Part shown: piece after piece, positions 39,222 through 51,257 of the stretch | Layout of the letters: the number at the start of each line of letters is the position of its first letter | Numbering within the stretch: the stretch's first letter is position 1 | From: Protonemura montana | Taxonomy: Eukaryota; Arthropoda; Insecta; Plecoptera; Nemouridae | Direction of reading: 5' to 3' | DNA length: 64,000 nucleotides | NCBI GenBank assembly: GCA_947568835.1 | Contig: OX387607.1 | Coordinates: 2,790,001 to 2,854,000, forward strand | Notes under the pieces: generated by a model | Database searches by the model: none | What the model was told of the DNA's origin: nothing | Seen by the model: only the letters and a program-made list of their open reading frames with translations | Made by a program: the position numbers and the translations under genes

Positions 39222-39544
39222 AATCAAACTGAACATGCAAAATGTAAATGAAATCGGCGCATGAAGCACATGTACACTATTTCCTGGCACGGTTCCATTT
39301 CATTTTTATATGAAAGGGGCGTGGCGTGTCTCTCGTGTTGTCAAATGCACTTATCACCATTCACCATCGTGAATGATTAGGCAAAAGAAAACGTCCATGG
39401 TCAACTGAAAGGTTAAGAATAAGCTAGATTGCTTACAATTACAGAGCAGTGAAGGGTTCTCAGATATGTAAAATATACCAAACATACTCAACAAAGAAAC
39501 TGCAACGAGTGACATTTCACCAAAGCAAATATAAACAAAGTACA

Positions 39545-41678
39545 ATGGACGGACCAAGGCGACAATTTAAAAGCCCTTTCAGTCGACCATGGATGGAAAA
39601 TACAGGAGCAGCATCCGCGGCAGGACAGAGCAACTCGGGTTTGAAGGGGATCATTGCTGGTAAGTAGACATTTGGATTTGTCTGGGAACGCTAGCGTTTG
39701 AAGGTTATTTTTTACAGTAGGGCAGTTGTCGTTTATGGTGCAGTGCATCGTTACTAACCCATTCATGGTTTTCTCTTCAGGTGGCATCACCGGAGGAATC
39801 GAGATATGCATCACATTTCCAACAGAGTATGTAAAAACGCAGCTTCAGCTTGATGAGAAAGGTGGAGCGGCCAAGCGATATACGGGAATCGGTGATTGTG
39901 TAAAGAAAACTGTTAAAAGCCACGGAGTTCTTGGTCTGTATCGTGGCCTTAGTGTACTGCTGTATGGTTCGATACCAAAGTCTGCAGTACGTTTCGGTGC
40001 ATTTGAAACATTCAAGAATGCGGTAGTTGACGAGAAAGGCAATTTGTCGCCTGGAAAACGAGTCCTTTGTGGACTGGGAGCCGGAGTATGCGAAGCTATC
40101 TTTGCTGTAACACCGATGGAAACTATCAAGGTGAAGTTCATCAACGACCAACGATCTGCGAATCCGAGGTTCAAGGGTTTTGGACACGGAGTTGGGATCA
40201 TTATCAAAGAACAAGGTAACAGAATGAGGAAGTAGAGAAAGTGAGACATACAACAACATACTACTCTGATACTACCTACACCACTTTCACTTTCCAAAAT
40301 TAGGATTTTTCCTGTTTCATTTTGCAATATAAGTACTTTTATTTCAACACTATTTACTTTGAAATCTTAATACTGCAAGAGAGAATCATTCTTAGTTTCT
40401 ATTTGTGTCAATTCAAAGAGTAAATTCAAAATTAAAAAGCATGAATTAAAACTCTATTTATTTGGTACTAGTTTTTTGGAGCTTAAGCAAGTGGCATGTC
40501 AAGGCACAAAAACATGGACATATTAGTGTCTTATAAAATAATCTTTACTGACCAAGACCCAGTAAGACGGACTAACAACGGGTAGATACAGATCCCATCC
40601 ATTGAACTGGCTGCATTTTTCCACAGGCTTCCGTGGTGTCTACCAGGGAGTCACAGCAACCATCATAAAGCAGGGCAGCAACCAGGCGATCCGGTTCTAT
40701 GTGATGGAGACCTGCAAGGACTGGTATCGCAAGGGTGACCCCACCCAGCCCGTGCCCAAGCTCATCGTGGGTGCTTTCGGAGCCGTCGCTGGGGCTGCAT
40801 CCGTGTTTGGTAACACACCCGTCGACGTCGTCAAGACTCGGATGCAGGGACTGGAGGCGGCCAAGTACAAGAACACGTGGGATTGCTTCCAGCAGATCTG
40901 GAGGAATGAGGGACCGCTGGCGTGAGTTGATCTACATGCATTATTTCTGCTTTTGTACAATTTGTTTCTGTCCTAGCAAAACTTAGCTTTTGGGAACCAG
41001 AATCTAGTCTTCAGATGTTTGTGGCTTTGTGGTGTAGGCTTTGGTTTATTTCTTATCTGAACTTTTCGAATCAAAAATGAAAAATTTTTGAAAATACTCA
41101 CTTGCTTCTGCATCTCATCTTAGATCATGATGTTTTATATAGAGACAATATTACACTTCAAATTAAGAAACTGAAATTAAATATATCTTGAACTGATCAC
41201 TGTTAATTCAATCATTTTTAACTTGTCAATCACCTTTTGCAAATGCATATGTTCATGTTTCTTGTTAGTGAAGCTTAATTTTGTTACACTCTCATCGTTA
41301 CACATTAATTTGCCAACACCAAATAGCTTCATTATAATGGTTTTTAGACTCGAGTCCTTAGTCCTCATGTCCACATATTACCTTAGCACTTTGTGGATTT
41401 TTGTTATTGGAAAATTGTCAGGACTACTTTCACCCTTGATAAAGTAACAGGTACAAGTTACAAAACATTATCAAATTTAGTTGTTCTTTACTTAGCATTC
41501 AAACCCCAGTTGAAAAAGTTTTTGTCACATAGCTTTATCGTTTAGCTAATCGCTGAAACTTTCTCACAGGTTCTACAAGGGAACGGTTCCTCGACTGGGC
41601 CGCGTCTGCCTGGACGTAGCGATCACCTTCATGATCTACGACTCCTTCATGGAGTTGTTCAGCAAGGTTTGGAAGTGA
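39545..41678 (+). CDS. sea: mitochondrial tricarboxylate (citrate) carrier, SLC25A1-like (complete, 317 aa)
   Basis: Inner-membrane antiporter exchanging mitochondrial citrate for malate; it feeds cytosolic acetyl-CoA. In flies it is scheggia. Four exons: 39545-39659, 39781-40215, 40627-40921 and 41570-41678, in consistent phase, stop TGA. The three carrier repeats each carry the PX[DE]XX[KR] signature: FPTEYVK (Pro52), TPMETIK (Pro150) and TPVDVVK (Pro248). Citrate-carrier-specific strings include [59 protein letters not shown] and [16 protein letters not shown]. The N-terminal 33 residues before the first helix are not conserved. The length is normal. The start is 588 bases after the Snr1 stop, with its own polyadenylation signal between them, so it is a separate transcription unit. 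Confidence 0.96.
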
Positions 41679-44049
41679 AAAGCCTGAATCTCTTGCTGTT
41701 AGCGTCGTGCTAATCATAGCTTGCACTATGCCTCTCTTTATTTGTCAGTTGCCACTGAGATATTGTTGTGAATGCCAGTGGAGAGTTTACCAGGTCATTT
41801 TCTTTATTTTAGATAAAACTTATCGTTTTTTCACTGCAAAGAGTGGAAATGAGTTATATCTTTAAGAGTTTTGAATACAGTCATCTTCAAAGACTGTATA
41901 AAGCTCCACTCCGATTTTGATCAAAGTGGTCACTGCTAATATTTGGCGATAGGAAAGGAGCGGCCAAAGCTGAAATATCAAAAGGACTAACATTCTCTCT
42001 GGGAATCGTATCCAAATACTTCTAAAAACAAGCCACTTTGAGCTGAAGCTGAAAGAATCCAGATTTTACTCTTTTACAGCAAATAATTTGCTAAATTTAT
42101 TAATAATTTTAATTGACGACCGAGAAGTAGATAATCAAAAGCATGATCCGTGTCTTGCAAGGTATCTTCAATGGAGTGAGTTATGGAGAAACCCGTTGGT
42201 TTGTTTGACAAAGAGACTGATAGAAAACAAATATACCTTGAAGTAAAATGTTTTCAGAACACATGCATCTAGTCTTTGAGTATCGTGAATAATTATTTGT
42301 TCATGATGAAGATTCCTGTGAGGGAAAACTAGAGAAACTGAACAATCTTACATGATAAAGAAGTTGCCGATGACTGAATAGTGGCAATGATTGACATAAA
42401 TTTACCGGTTCCATGATTGATGAAAGCCAAGAGGTAATAATTATCTAAAAAAAAGATTTTCCATGAAGATGCATTCTTACTTTTTAGTCGTTTTAAGTTG
42501 GACCTAAAAGCACTGATGAGCTTCTTCGATGCGACTGAAAAGACCTAAAGTTTCACAAATAACTGCAGGAGTGATTGTGGAGAGCGTAGATCGACAAAGA
42601 CAATTTACTATATTATGACCACGTAAAAATATCGCTACTTTGAACAAATCGGAGAGGAGCATTTAAGTTGAGGTTTATGACGCTATAAAACCGCTGCCTT
42701 TTGGCTGATGGCAAGAATGATTCTCAGTGGCAGCAGAGGTTTTAGTTTCACCATATTTGTTTTAACGTAATTTAGGATTGGATCCCGGCAGAGATGCCGG
42801 AGGCTGTGGAGATGAAAGTTATTTACTTTTGCCTAGAATTTGAATTCTGCTTGCTACATCACCGACCTTATAATTAGCAGCTGTGCTTTTAAGTCATGAC
42901 ATTCCAAATGCATTTTACCTGCTTTGCCTTCTTTTGATTGTCAAGCTAAGTCAACATTGATGAGCCGTGTAACCAAACCGTGATAATTTAACTAACCGCG
43001 AAAAATCAAATATTTTATTGCTTTTGTCGCAAAATGAACCTCTTAACATTCCTTGACTATACTTTACTTGTAATCTTTGCTTTCCAAGGTGGCTAGCTAC
43101 ACCAGTTCATGGTTGGTGCCAGTTGAACATGACCAAGAATATATTGTATCTATTTTAAAGCTAATACATTCTCCCTAATTTATATTTCCTCTGTGCTTTT
43201 TATCAATTACATGTGTTCAACTATAAGTTAGCTTAAGATTTTAAATTTACTTTACAAATTTTTGCCCTGTTAATTAGTGTAGTAAAGTTTATTATTTTGT
43301 TACCAAATATTTTTAAAACTGATTGGGAAAAGGCTGATAATGAACTGTAAGGTCTAATAAATTAATGTGGTGTTTGTAACAGGATGAGTGTCGTAGTTTA
43401 TAGAATTGAGAACGAAATGAACTTGACGACAGGCAAAAAGTATCTTTCTACTTGTGCTGATTAAAAGTAAAGATCGTTTTTAACTGGTTTCATTCACTTT
43501 CCGTTTCATCTTCCTACTCAGTGAAATATCAAGATTTATCTGCACGATGCCGCAAATATCCATTGAGTATGCACTATTTGCTGTGAAGTTGTAATTCAAG
43601 TGATAAAGCAAAGGTAAGAAAACGAATGGTTTAAATCCTATTGCAACGATCATGTGGAGTTGTCACCGACGATACCACACGTTTTCATACCTCTGCCCAT
43701 ATATACTTCATAAGATTGGTCAAGGTAACGAGTGAGACCTTCAGAAACGACTTTGTATGACAGCTACCTAGGATAAAACTGCATTGTATAATAAAATCAA
43801 CAGGTTGAAGGGAAACTGTAATTATATTGGTTAGGAGAATTTAAAACAGTGAATGGTTGAACCAAAATAAAACACTGCAAGTAGACAGATCATGAAATAT
43901 GTATTGCTTTACAAAATTTGTAATAGTTACACAAAATTAAATTGAAATCCACGGGAGTTCTAGCTTTTTCAAACAATGGGGTATTGCGTTTTCACAATCA
44001 ATGTAAATTAGTTAGGTTATGTCAAATGTTCCCAAGTATCACCACGAGT
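41679..44049. other. interval between the citrate carrier and RPB12 (convergent 3' ends); no gene seen
   Basis: AT-rich sequence without a coding frame. It should contain the 3' UTRs of both flanking genes. AATAAA hexamers on the plus strand occur around 43356 and 43790, but none can be assigned. Confidence 0.6.
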
Positions 44050-44223
44050 TTATCGCGCATCGAAAACAACTAGACGTTTAGTGCGTTTCTTGTACATGAT
44101 TCGGTAGCCGCATTCTCGACATCGGATGGGATCTCGAGGACGGATTTCATTTTCATGATGACATTCACCGCATGTGTAAACCATTGGAGTTTTCACGGGT
44201 TCTTTGGCTGCTGGCTGGTCCAT
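44050..44223 (-). CDS. Polr2K: RNA polymerases I, II and III subunit RPABC4 / RPB12 (57 aa)
   Basis: Small zinc-ribbon subunit shared by all three nuclear RNA polymerases. Complete at 57 residues (human 58). Zinc ligands Cys18, Cys21, Cys35 and Cys38 lie in [13 protein letters not shown] and [13 protein letters not shown]. The C-terminus [13 protein letters not shown] is invariant in the family. I chose the ATG at 44223 because it gives the family's usual length and follows an acceptor (TGCTTTTAG) 19 bases upstream. A matching 5' UTR exon ends at 44329 with CTG-GTAAGT. The remaining N-terminal residues ([13 protein letters not shown]) vary among species. Confidence 0.96.
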   Translation of the reverse strand: MDQPAAKEPVKTPMVYTCGECHHENEIRPRDPIRCRECGYRIMYKKRTKRLVVFDAR

Positions 44224-44739
44224 TGTTTGACCCGATGCGCCGCTAAAAGCAGGAAATAACGACAATTTGAAAACTGCTCAAAGTATGGTGTGTGAATGAG
44301 CTCGAAATTTGAGTTTCGTTAAACTTACCAGCGATGATATTTTCCTAATTAACACAAACTTGTACAAACAACAAAAAGTACGTAACCTCTGAAACGATTT
44401 TGCGTCAAGTCAGCTGGCTGGTAGCTGCGCCGACGCACACGCATATTTTAATCGCGCGCTCTGTGATTGGTAGAAAAGGACGTCGATGAAATAATTTCTA
44501 AAATTCTGCCAATTTTGAAATGAACCGTCCACTGTAGTGAACTGTAATCTGTAAAACCTCTTAATTTGATATTCTGCATTACTTGCGTATATAAACTGTA
44601 GATGAATGCAGACACTAAAGCGTCATAACAACTAGATTAATCTGAAACTGCCCGTGTTTCGTTGGTTTTCAAGAGTTCCATTGATACAATCAAACCCACA
44701 TATTATGAGATCCACATATTATGAGATTTCCATAATATC

Positions 44740-45060
44740 CTCATCAACACCCTCCCAGCTTGCTCCCAGCCAAGTACACTTTCCTGACAGCGCCGTCGTT
44801 ATGGGCGTCGGTTGCTAGGAGCCGAAGGGATGCAGGACTCGCGCATGCCTCCTCGCCGTGGACGCCGATCGGAGAACAGCCGAGCGACGGGACAGTCTCG
44901 ACTCCACGTGCTCCGAAAGCGACCGCGTCCGAGCGGGTTGCTCGACCCAACGCGTCCGCTGTCGAAATCGTACTCCCTTTTCATTGCGAATCGCGTGGAT
45001 TGCTTGGTATTACGGCACCCTGTCGTGTGGATCGAATCGCGGGTTTGTATTTTGTTTATT
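44740..45060. other. GC-rich island, possible promoter or first exon
   Basis: A CpG-rich block in AT-rich surroundings, open in several frames on both strands for 60-100 codons. One plus frame reads ERRDSLDSTCSESDRV. No family could be recognised. It may be a 5' exon or promoter of a gene with very long introns, or an unmethylated island. The multi-frame openness means no frame can be called. Confidence 0.35.
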
Positions 45061-47267
45061 TGGTCTAGGAAGCCGTGTAAAAGTTAATTACTGGTAGGGT
45101 TGGATTTGGTTTCAGAGGGGCGTTAATCACACCGCGTTCGTTTGCATGCACTGGTTATTGTCTCTCGAATCACCGAAAGAGGGAATCTTTTCGGGCTAAA
45201 TCACTCTTGCACCAAGCAGGACCCTTAGCAACAAAGTAATTATTATAGTATTGCAAAGTAGAGGTCAGCGGTATTCCCTCAGAATTGTTCAGTGCCACGA
45301 CATAAAAGAGTTGCACTAACCTCTAGTTCTAATGCTGAAATTGGTGAGGGCTGAATTGCTGTCAAGGTTATGTAGTTCGAGATCTCTCTTAAAATTATTG
45401 TCGTTCATGACCTTCTAACGTTTCTGATCATTTTTGCGAATGACTACTGAAATGGTAGCTACCAAACGCGTATTTTTTTCGTCGCTTCATGTACCTACTC
45501 TGTTTTTTTTATATGGCTTTCGTCGTTAGACTACCTATAACATCACCCATTCTGCTCCACAACTCTGCCAGGTTTGGATAGGATATCCAAGACAAATTTC
45601 TAGACGCAAAGCTCGTTTTGATTGAAACGTAACCGCCAAATAATATAAAGTGAATAATCGTATACAGTGACATTTTTGCGTGTGCTCTCGCGTGTTCTTC
45701 TGATTGGACCAGAGTGTGCGTTACATAAACCCATACGTTGTTGTGATAAGTACACCATGCTACTGTGATCGCCCCGAGGGGTGAACTCTGTGCGAGCTCT
45801 CCGTGAATCCGGCGCCGAGATGAGGTGAAAAAGCACAGGTGGGTGGAATTGGATTGACTCTGCTATGTTACACATATACCAACCCGAGAGTACGGCGTGC
45901 ACGTATGTGTCAGTTTAGTGAATGTTATTAAATGAAATTGAAATCGTGTAACGGTGCGAAATGCCTAAAAGGGCACTGAGATATGTTTATATGCGAATTT
46001 GTGGATTTGCTTTCGTTGATATGCGTCTCGTGGTTTATGAGGTAGTCGCCGTTACCTGCCTTCAGTTCTGACATGACCCAAGAGTCCAGACGCAACGAGC
46101 TAAATCATAATTAGTTTTTCGCTTGACTGACCACGGTAGTTAAATTGGTACATTGGTAAGATACTGGTTTAGTTTATGTTTGGGTAGCCACGTTCCTCGA
46201 CAAATCTTTGTTTTGGTGTCCGGTGGGATATCGTATACTATGACATGAATCATAGAAACCTGTAGCCGAGATTAATGCTCCAGGGTGGTTTTTGTAACGT
46301 TGCGCGAAGAGCGAGAGACGGGCGAGAAATGTCTTTATTTTTGTACGTGCTCCAGGTAAATGTTGCAATTGTTGTTTCGGCTACGTGAAACGTTACTCCA
46401 TATGGATGACAGTGTTTGTTATAGATGTTATTGTTGGTGGTATTTTGGGGTTTATTATTTTAGTATCAACAGGGATTTTTTGTGTGGCATTTCGACGAAG
46501 ACAAATCGTGTCATGTCCTCGGCGCTAGGATAGGTACGACTCGACAATGAGCTGGCACAATTCAATTACTCATTACACAGCAATATATTGTAATAAATGT
46601 CGCAAGGCAGGGTTTAATGGTTCTAAGGATATACATATATTTTTTTAATAGTTACCACTGAATATCCACTAAATATATCGATATAAAATCATTACATTTT
46701 GAACAAGCCTGTGTTTTTAATTGTCTGTGAGCTTACAGGGCTAAGATATAGTTAAGATTTGGTACAAGTCATTGACAGTCTTTGACAAGATGAGCAGCAT
46801 TACGAAAAGCAAGTTTTAAATAGAGTCTCCAAATATCTATAGTAGTCCGTATAATCTGTATTCTAGATATCGATCATGTACATTAATCGTACATTACATA
46901 CATTTAAATTACCGAGATAACCTTCGGCTTTTTTAAGGAAAAAGTTTAATAATCGCTATCCTGATTAGAATTAATGATCAAAGTTCGACCAACATTATGT
47001 TTCGATACTCCGTCCAATGAAACCACGTTTACTAATTCCACCTGTAAGCCACAAAGCGACCTGCAAGCACGTGACCTCTGCATACCACGTTGATAATAAT
47101 GAAATCACAATCGAATAGTAACCACAAACTGGACGATGGGAGGCGAACAGGTCGCTAATGGAAGGGTTAGAGGGCTGCAAATCTGCTGGGAGTGGCTGAC
47201 TGCGATTACAAACGTCGGAAAGGCTGATTTGAAAATTGTTGATTGATAACTTGTAGTGTTTGTCTAC

Positions 47268-48062
47268 CAGCCATGTGGCTCTGATTAATGGCGTCAGAGA
47301 ATGTAGGGATGATGATTAACCTAATCTAACCTAGAGAGAGGATGGAAAACCTGGTGCCGGCGTGTAGCCAACTCCTGTCGAAGGCTTGACGTATCTTTCG
47401 AAGGACGGTACTACTCGAACAACAGGATTCCTCCTCAAATTCATGATGTCAAGAGGTTGATAAGCAAGGCGAGTGAAGTTTTTGACCCCCATCCCGCCCC
47501 GGCAGCATGGCGATCGCTTCACACTACATCGCCTCTGCCTTACACTATCAAAGATTGTGCAGCCCGTTGCAAGCAACAGGAATCTCTGATGTGCGGACAT
47601 GCAAGGATTCATGCAAGGATCAACAATGTCGTGGAGGTAGAATGCATTGTTCAGGTTTTTGGCTGGTGTAATGTTATCATGCTTGGTAGTTAGTTGGTTC
47701 GACATTCCAAGATGGAATCGAGAAGAGAGAGAGAGAGAGGCAGTAAAAAGACCGACACGAAAGAAAGATTGTGACGATCAAAAACTCTGCCGTGACATGC
47801 AGACAGAGAAGAGCAGGTTGCATTCCCACTGGAAGTGAGTTTGCTAAATATGCTGTAGGAGGGCTATCAATTAGTCTACGTGGGACTAGACATTGAAGTA
47901 GGGCGAGTGAAGGTGTCGCACTAGCTTTTATCACAAAATCTTTCTCTCAAATGGAACTGGCCATGAGTGTGATGATCACCCAACCAGTACCTAAACTGAA
48001 GTATTGGTGGCTTAACTTCATGATGTCACAAGGACCGGTGTTTCCAAAACGCCAGTACTGTT
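47268..48062 (-). mobile_element. 5S-SINE family copy split by about 470 bp (copy E)
   Basis: 47268-47481 carries the 3' two-thirds of the body in reverse. 47955-48062 carries the start of the body and the 5S-like head in reverse (minus strand AAACACCGGTCCTTGTGACA, TGAAGTTAAGCCACC). The order and orientation fit one element interrupted by unrelated sequence at 47482-47954. Confidence 0.6.
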
Positions 48063-48615
48063 TAAATTGATTTTTTTTTCAATTGCCAGTGTGGCATTTT
48101 AACTCAACTTTTGTTGGGCACAACAGATGATTTAAGAATCTTTTGGGTGTATTTTTAAGGAAACTACAACGAAGTAAAGAAACCACGAAGACTGGTTTTT
48201 TCAATGGTACGTAAAAAATTTTCTGACAGAAATCGTTGTTCTAATACACTAAAATGAGCGTCGATATCAAAGTCCTAATTCTAGGGCGCAAGATTCACCA
48301 GATATTGTGTTTTATCCTCTTGAAGCTTAGCCGAGGGTCGGTACTTACTTCATCAATTAAATTAATTCGCCAACCTAACAGAATTCAGACCACAGTCCCC
48401 TAAAAGCACGTATGACAGTCATCCGCCTCGCAACCCCCTCTCAAGCACGACCAGCTCTCGAAACGCGACAGATCGCACGGGTTCACCCCCCGCTACCCCC
48501 GGACAAACGGTCCCGCGCTCTCATCTCGATTTATGATTCAATTATTGCCCCCGAACAGACTGTCGTTTACTTATTAACAATCACTTACTGAACGTGCAAT
48601 CACGTCACTCACCAT

Positions 48616-48857
48616 GTACGGGCGAGTGTACGGGCGAGTGTACGGGCGAGTGTACGGGCGAGTGTACGGGCGAGTGTACGGGTGAGTGTACGGGCGAGTG
48701 TACGGGCGAGTGTACGGGTGAGTGTACGAGTGAGTGTACGGGCGAGTGTACGGGTGAGTGTACGGGCGAGTGTACGGGCGAGTGTACGGGTGAGTGTACG
48801 GGCGAGTGTACGGGCGAGTGTACGGGCGAGTGTACGGGCGAGTGTACGGGCGAGTGT
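48616..48857 (+). repeat. 12-bp minisatellite, about 20 units
   Basis: The unit is GTACGGGCGAGT, with GGGTGA and GAGTGA variants. Because 12 is divisible by three, the array stays open in many frames. Those frames give Thr-Gly-Glu-Cys or Tyr-Thr-Arg-Pro repeats and are not taken as genes. Confidence 0.97.
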
Positions 48858-49017
48858 GTATACGTCGCGTTTTCACAGGTGTGTGGCGATCGATTGTATT
48901 TAAATCGAGGGGTGAGAGTGGTTTCTTGATACTGGAGACTCGTGTGAGTTACAGGGGCTGCTTTAAGTTTAAAATGTTTGTTTTGTGTAGTCGGCTATGA
49001 GCAAACAAATTGTCTGC

Positions 49018-49188
49018 GAACCAATACCTAACCCAGCGCAGTGTAGCTCAACTGTGGTGATCTCATGTGAACCGGTGTTTCCAACACGCCAAACCGTTCG
49101 GTGGTCACCTATCCAGAACGTGACCCAGCGGAGTGTTGCTTAACTTCGGTGGTCACACAAGAACGCTACACGCCAAACCGTTCAGCTG
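49018..49188 (-). mobile_element. two tandem 5S-like SINE heads (copy H)
   Basis: Two successive reverse-oriented 5S-like segments, about 49018-49105 and 49106-49188. Each contains a version of GGTTTGGCGTG...AAGTTAAGCAACACT...GGGTCA on the minus strand. Neither is followed by the SINE body. Confidence 0.7.
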
Positions 49189-50918
49189 TAGGAGAGGAAA
49201 GCATTCGCAATGCCCTATAGGAATAAAGGCGACATAGTACAGAAAACAGTAAAGAGCCCGTTGTTTTGAAGACAGTATTTCCAGCTGAAATATCCTACTT
49301 TTTCTTTGAGGAAAGCAAAAAGATGTAAGCACTTAATCAAAGAAATTCTGATGGAAAAAGCTTTAGGTCTGTATTTAATCTGCTAATATTTTCAGAAATA
49401 TATGAACAAACGACCAAGCAGAATTAGTTTTCGTCTCTATGAAGTTTGAGGTAAACATTGTAAAAGTAATGTGCTATTTGGAAGAAAATGCATTGCAACT
49501 TTTACAACCGTGTTATTTTGAATTCGTTCCGAGTTATGAACCAAAAGTTAGACAAATTGCCCGTTAGAGCAGCAAGAGAAAGAACTGGCAGGGAATTCTC
49601 TTTCGAGGAGGTAGTTGTGGTAGTTTTAAGCTGTATACATAGTTTGTAGTTACATCGACATTTGAACTAGCAAATTGCAATAACCAAACCACTTGAAGAT
49701 ATCATATGGTACAAGAGAGGGTATCTTCTAATACGAATACGAATTCCACCATTGCGAAAAGGTAGTGGGAAAACAAGCGGAAGCGGAAACCCTGTTTTAA
49801 TATTGGTTTTGAATGCCAAGTGGAAATTAACAACATTTTACCGACGTTTTGTCTGTAACTTTATCAAGGGTGAAAGCTTATAAGATTAAAGGGAAAATTA
49901 TAAGATTTGCGACTAAAATATATCTGTACAAAACTAACCTATCCTTGTGAAAACTTAAAAAAAACTCGGTTTTTTAATTTTGAGTTAAAAAAACTTTTCC
50001 CAATTTAAAATTTAATATTGCTAATTTTACGCTGTGTTATAAAACCCAGTGTTAAAACTTTTTTTTTCAAAACTAGCGCCAAGGCTAGAAAAAGTATTTT
50101 CTCATTTTCTCCACGAAATGACCCCGGAAAATGTGACGTCTTTTTCTTCAACTAACAAAACCAACAAGTCAATGGGACCGTCTTTTAGTGCTACGCTTAG
50201 ATAATGTAGGTAGACAATTCTTAAAAAAAAAATATTATGGGTTCTTTGATTTTGTCAAAAGGAAAAAAATGTTTTCGCCCAAAACTTGAGGGAGATGGTA
50301 CACTTTTTGGCCCAACAAGCACAGCCTGAATAAGCCATTTAAATTTCTGCCTTCAGACAGAATATACTATTTTGAAAGTGGGCTAGATATTTGTTTTGAA
50401 ATCCTTGTTCGCTTGGTAGTGTCCGTGACTGTATAATGGGGGCTGTTTGTCTTCTGGAGATAGTCAACTTTGATCTCGCGGGTGTTTTGCTGGCTGCCGT
50501 TCATTTTCATACCGCAATGCATTCTAGAGTTTATATCATTCTGAGTTTTCATATTCCCTAAAGCGGCAGCTAAAATGGCAAGGAATCTTGATTGTTCAAC
50601 TTCAAAATGGACAATGACAAAAATAAATATTATTCAAGAGTTCTTTTTTGAAATAATTATGTTATTATTACCTGTGTGATATTTGTAGATTGTTATTATC
50701 CCTGTTTGATCCCATTCCAAATTGCTGACTTATTCATTTCACATAGATTTATTTTGTCAAGTTATGTTATTTCCACTAGTTCAAAGTATTTCAGCCCATC
50801 ACCCATTTTTATTTTTTCTGCTCCCATTCTCCCGGCATCAATAATTTAATCAAGCAACGAGCGTCTTTAAGAGCACACACATTTCTTATCGTAAACTCTC
50901 CCATCCCCCCAATACAAT

Positions 50919-51257
50919 TCACGAAAACGTTCTTCCTTCGCAAATAGACAGGTGCCTCTCGAGGAGACCTCGTTCTCGTCCATAGACAGCCGTAGGAGGG
51001 TAATCGCTGACAACCGGCCCGGTGCTTCCCCCCTGGGTAACTAGACTGGCAAAAGAGTTTTTCTCACTGCCACGATGATTGAACATCTCCGGCAGGTCGG
51101 ACGTTTCTTTCCATGCGATTTCGACCCGCTGTAAGAAGCTACGGCACTGGCAAAGACGATGGGGTGGGTGTCGAAGGGAGGCGCCTTGCCCACTCGCTCT
51201 TTGATAGAGGATGTGAATGCCATAGAACATTTCGCGGTGGCTGTGATTCGAAAACAT
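50919..51257. other. GC-richer island with coding-like frames on both strands
   Basis: The minus strand has a 112-codon open frame (RVEIAWKETSDLPEMFNHRG...). The plus strand has a possible 85-base exon, 50952-51036, with a CAG acceptor and GTAACT donor that would read VPLEETSFSSIDSRRRVIAD. No similarity is recognised, so neither is called as a gene. Confidence 0.25.

Noticed and set aside
48574-48929. Thr-Gly-Glu-Cys and Tyr-Thr-Arg-Pro repeat frames
   Set aside because: These are products of the 12-bp minisatellite, open in several frames on both strands.
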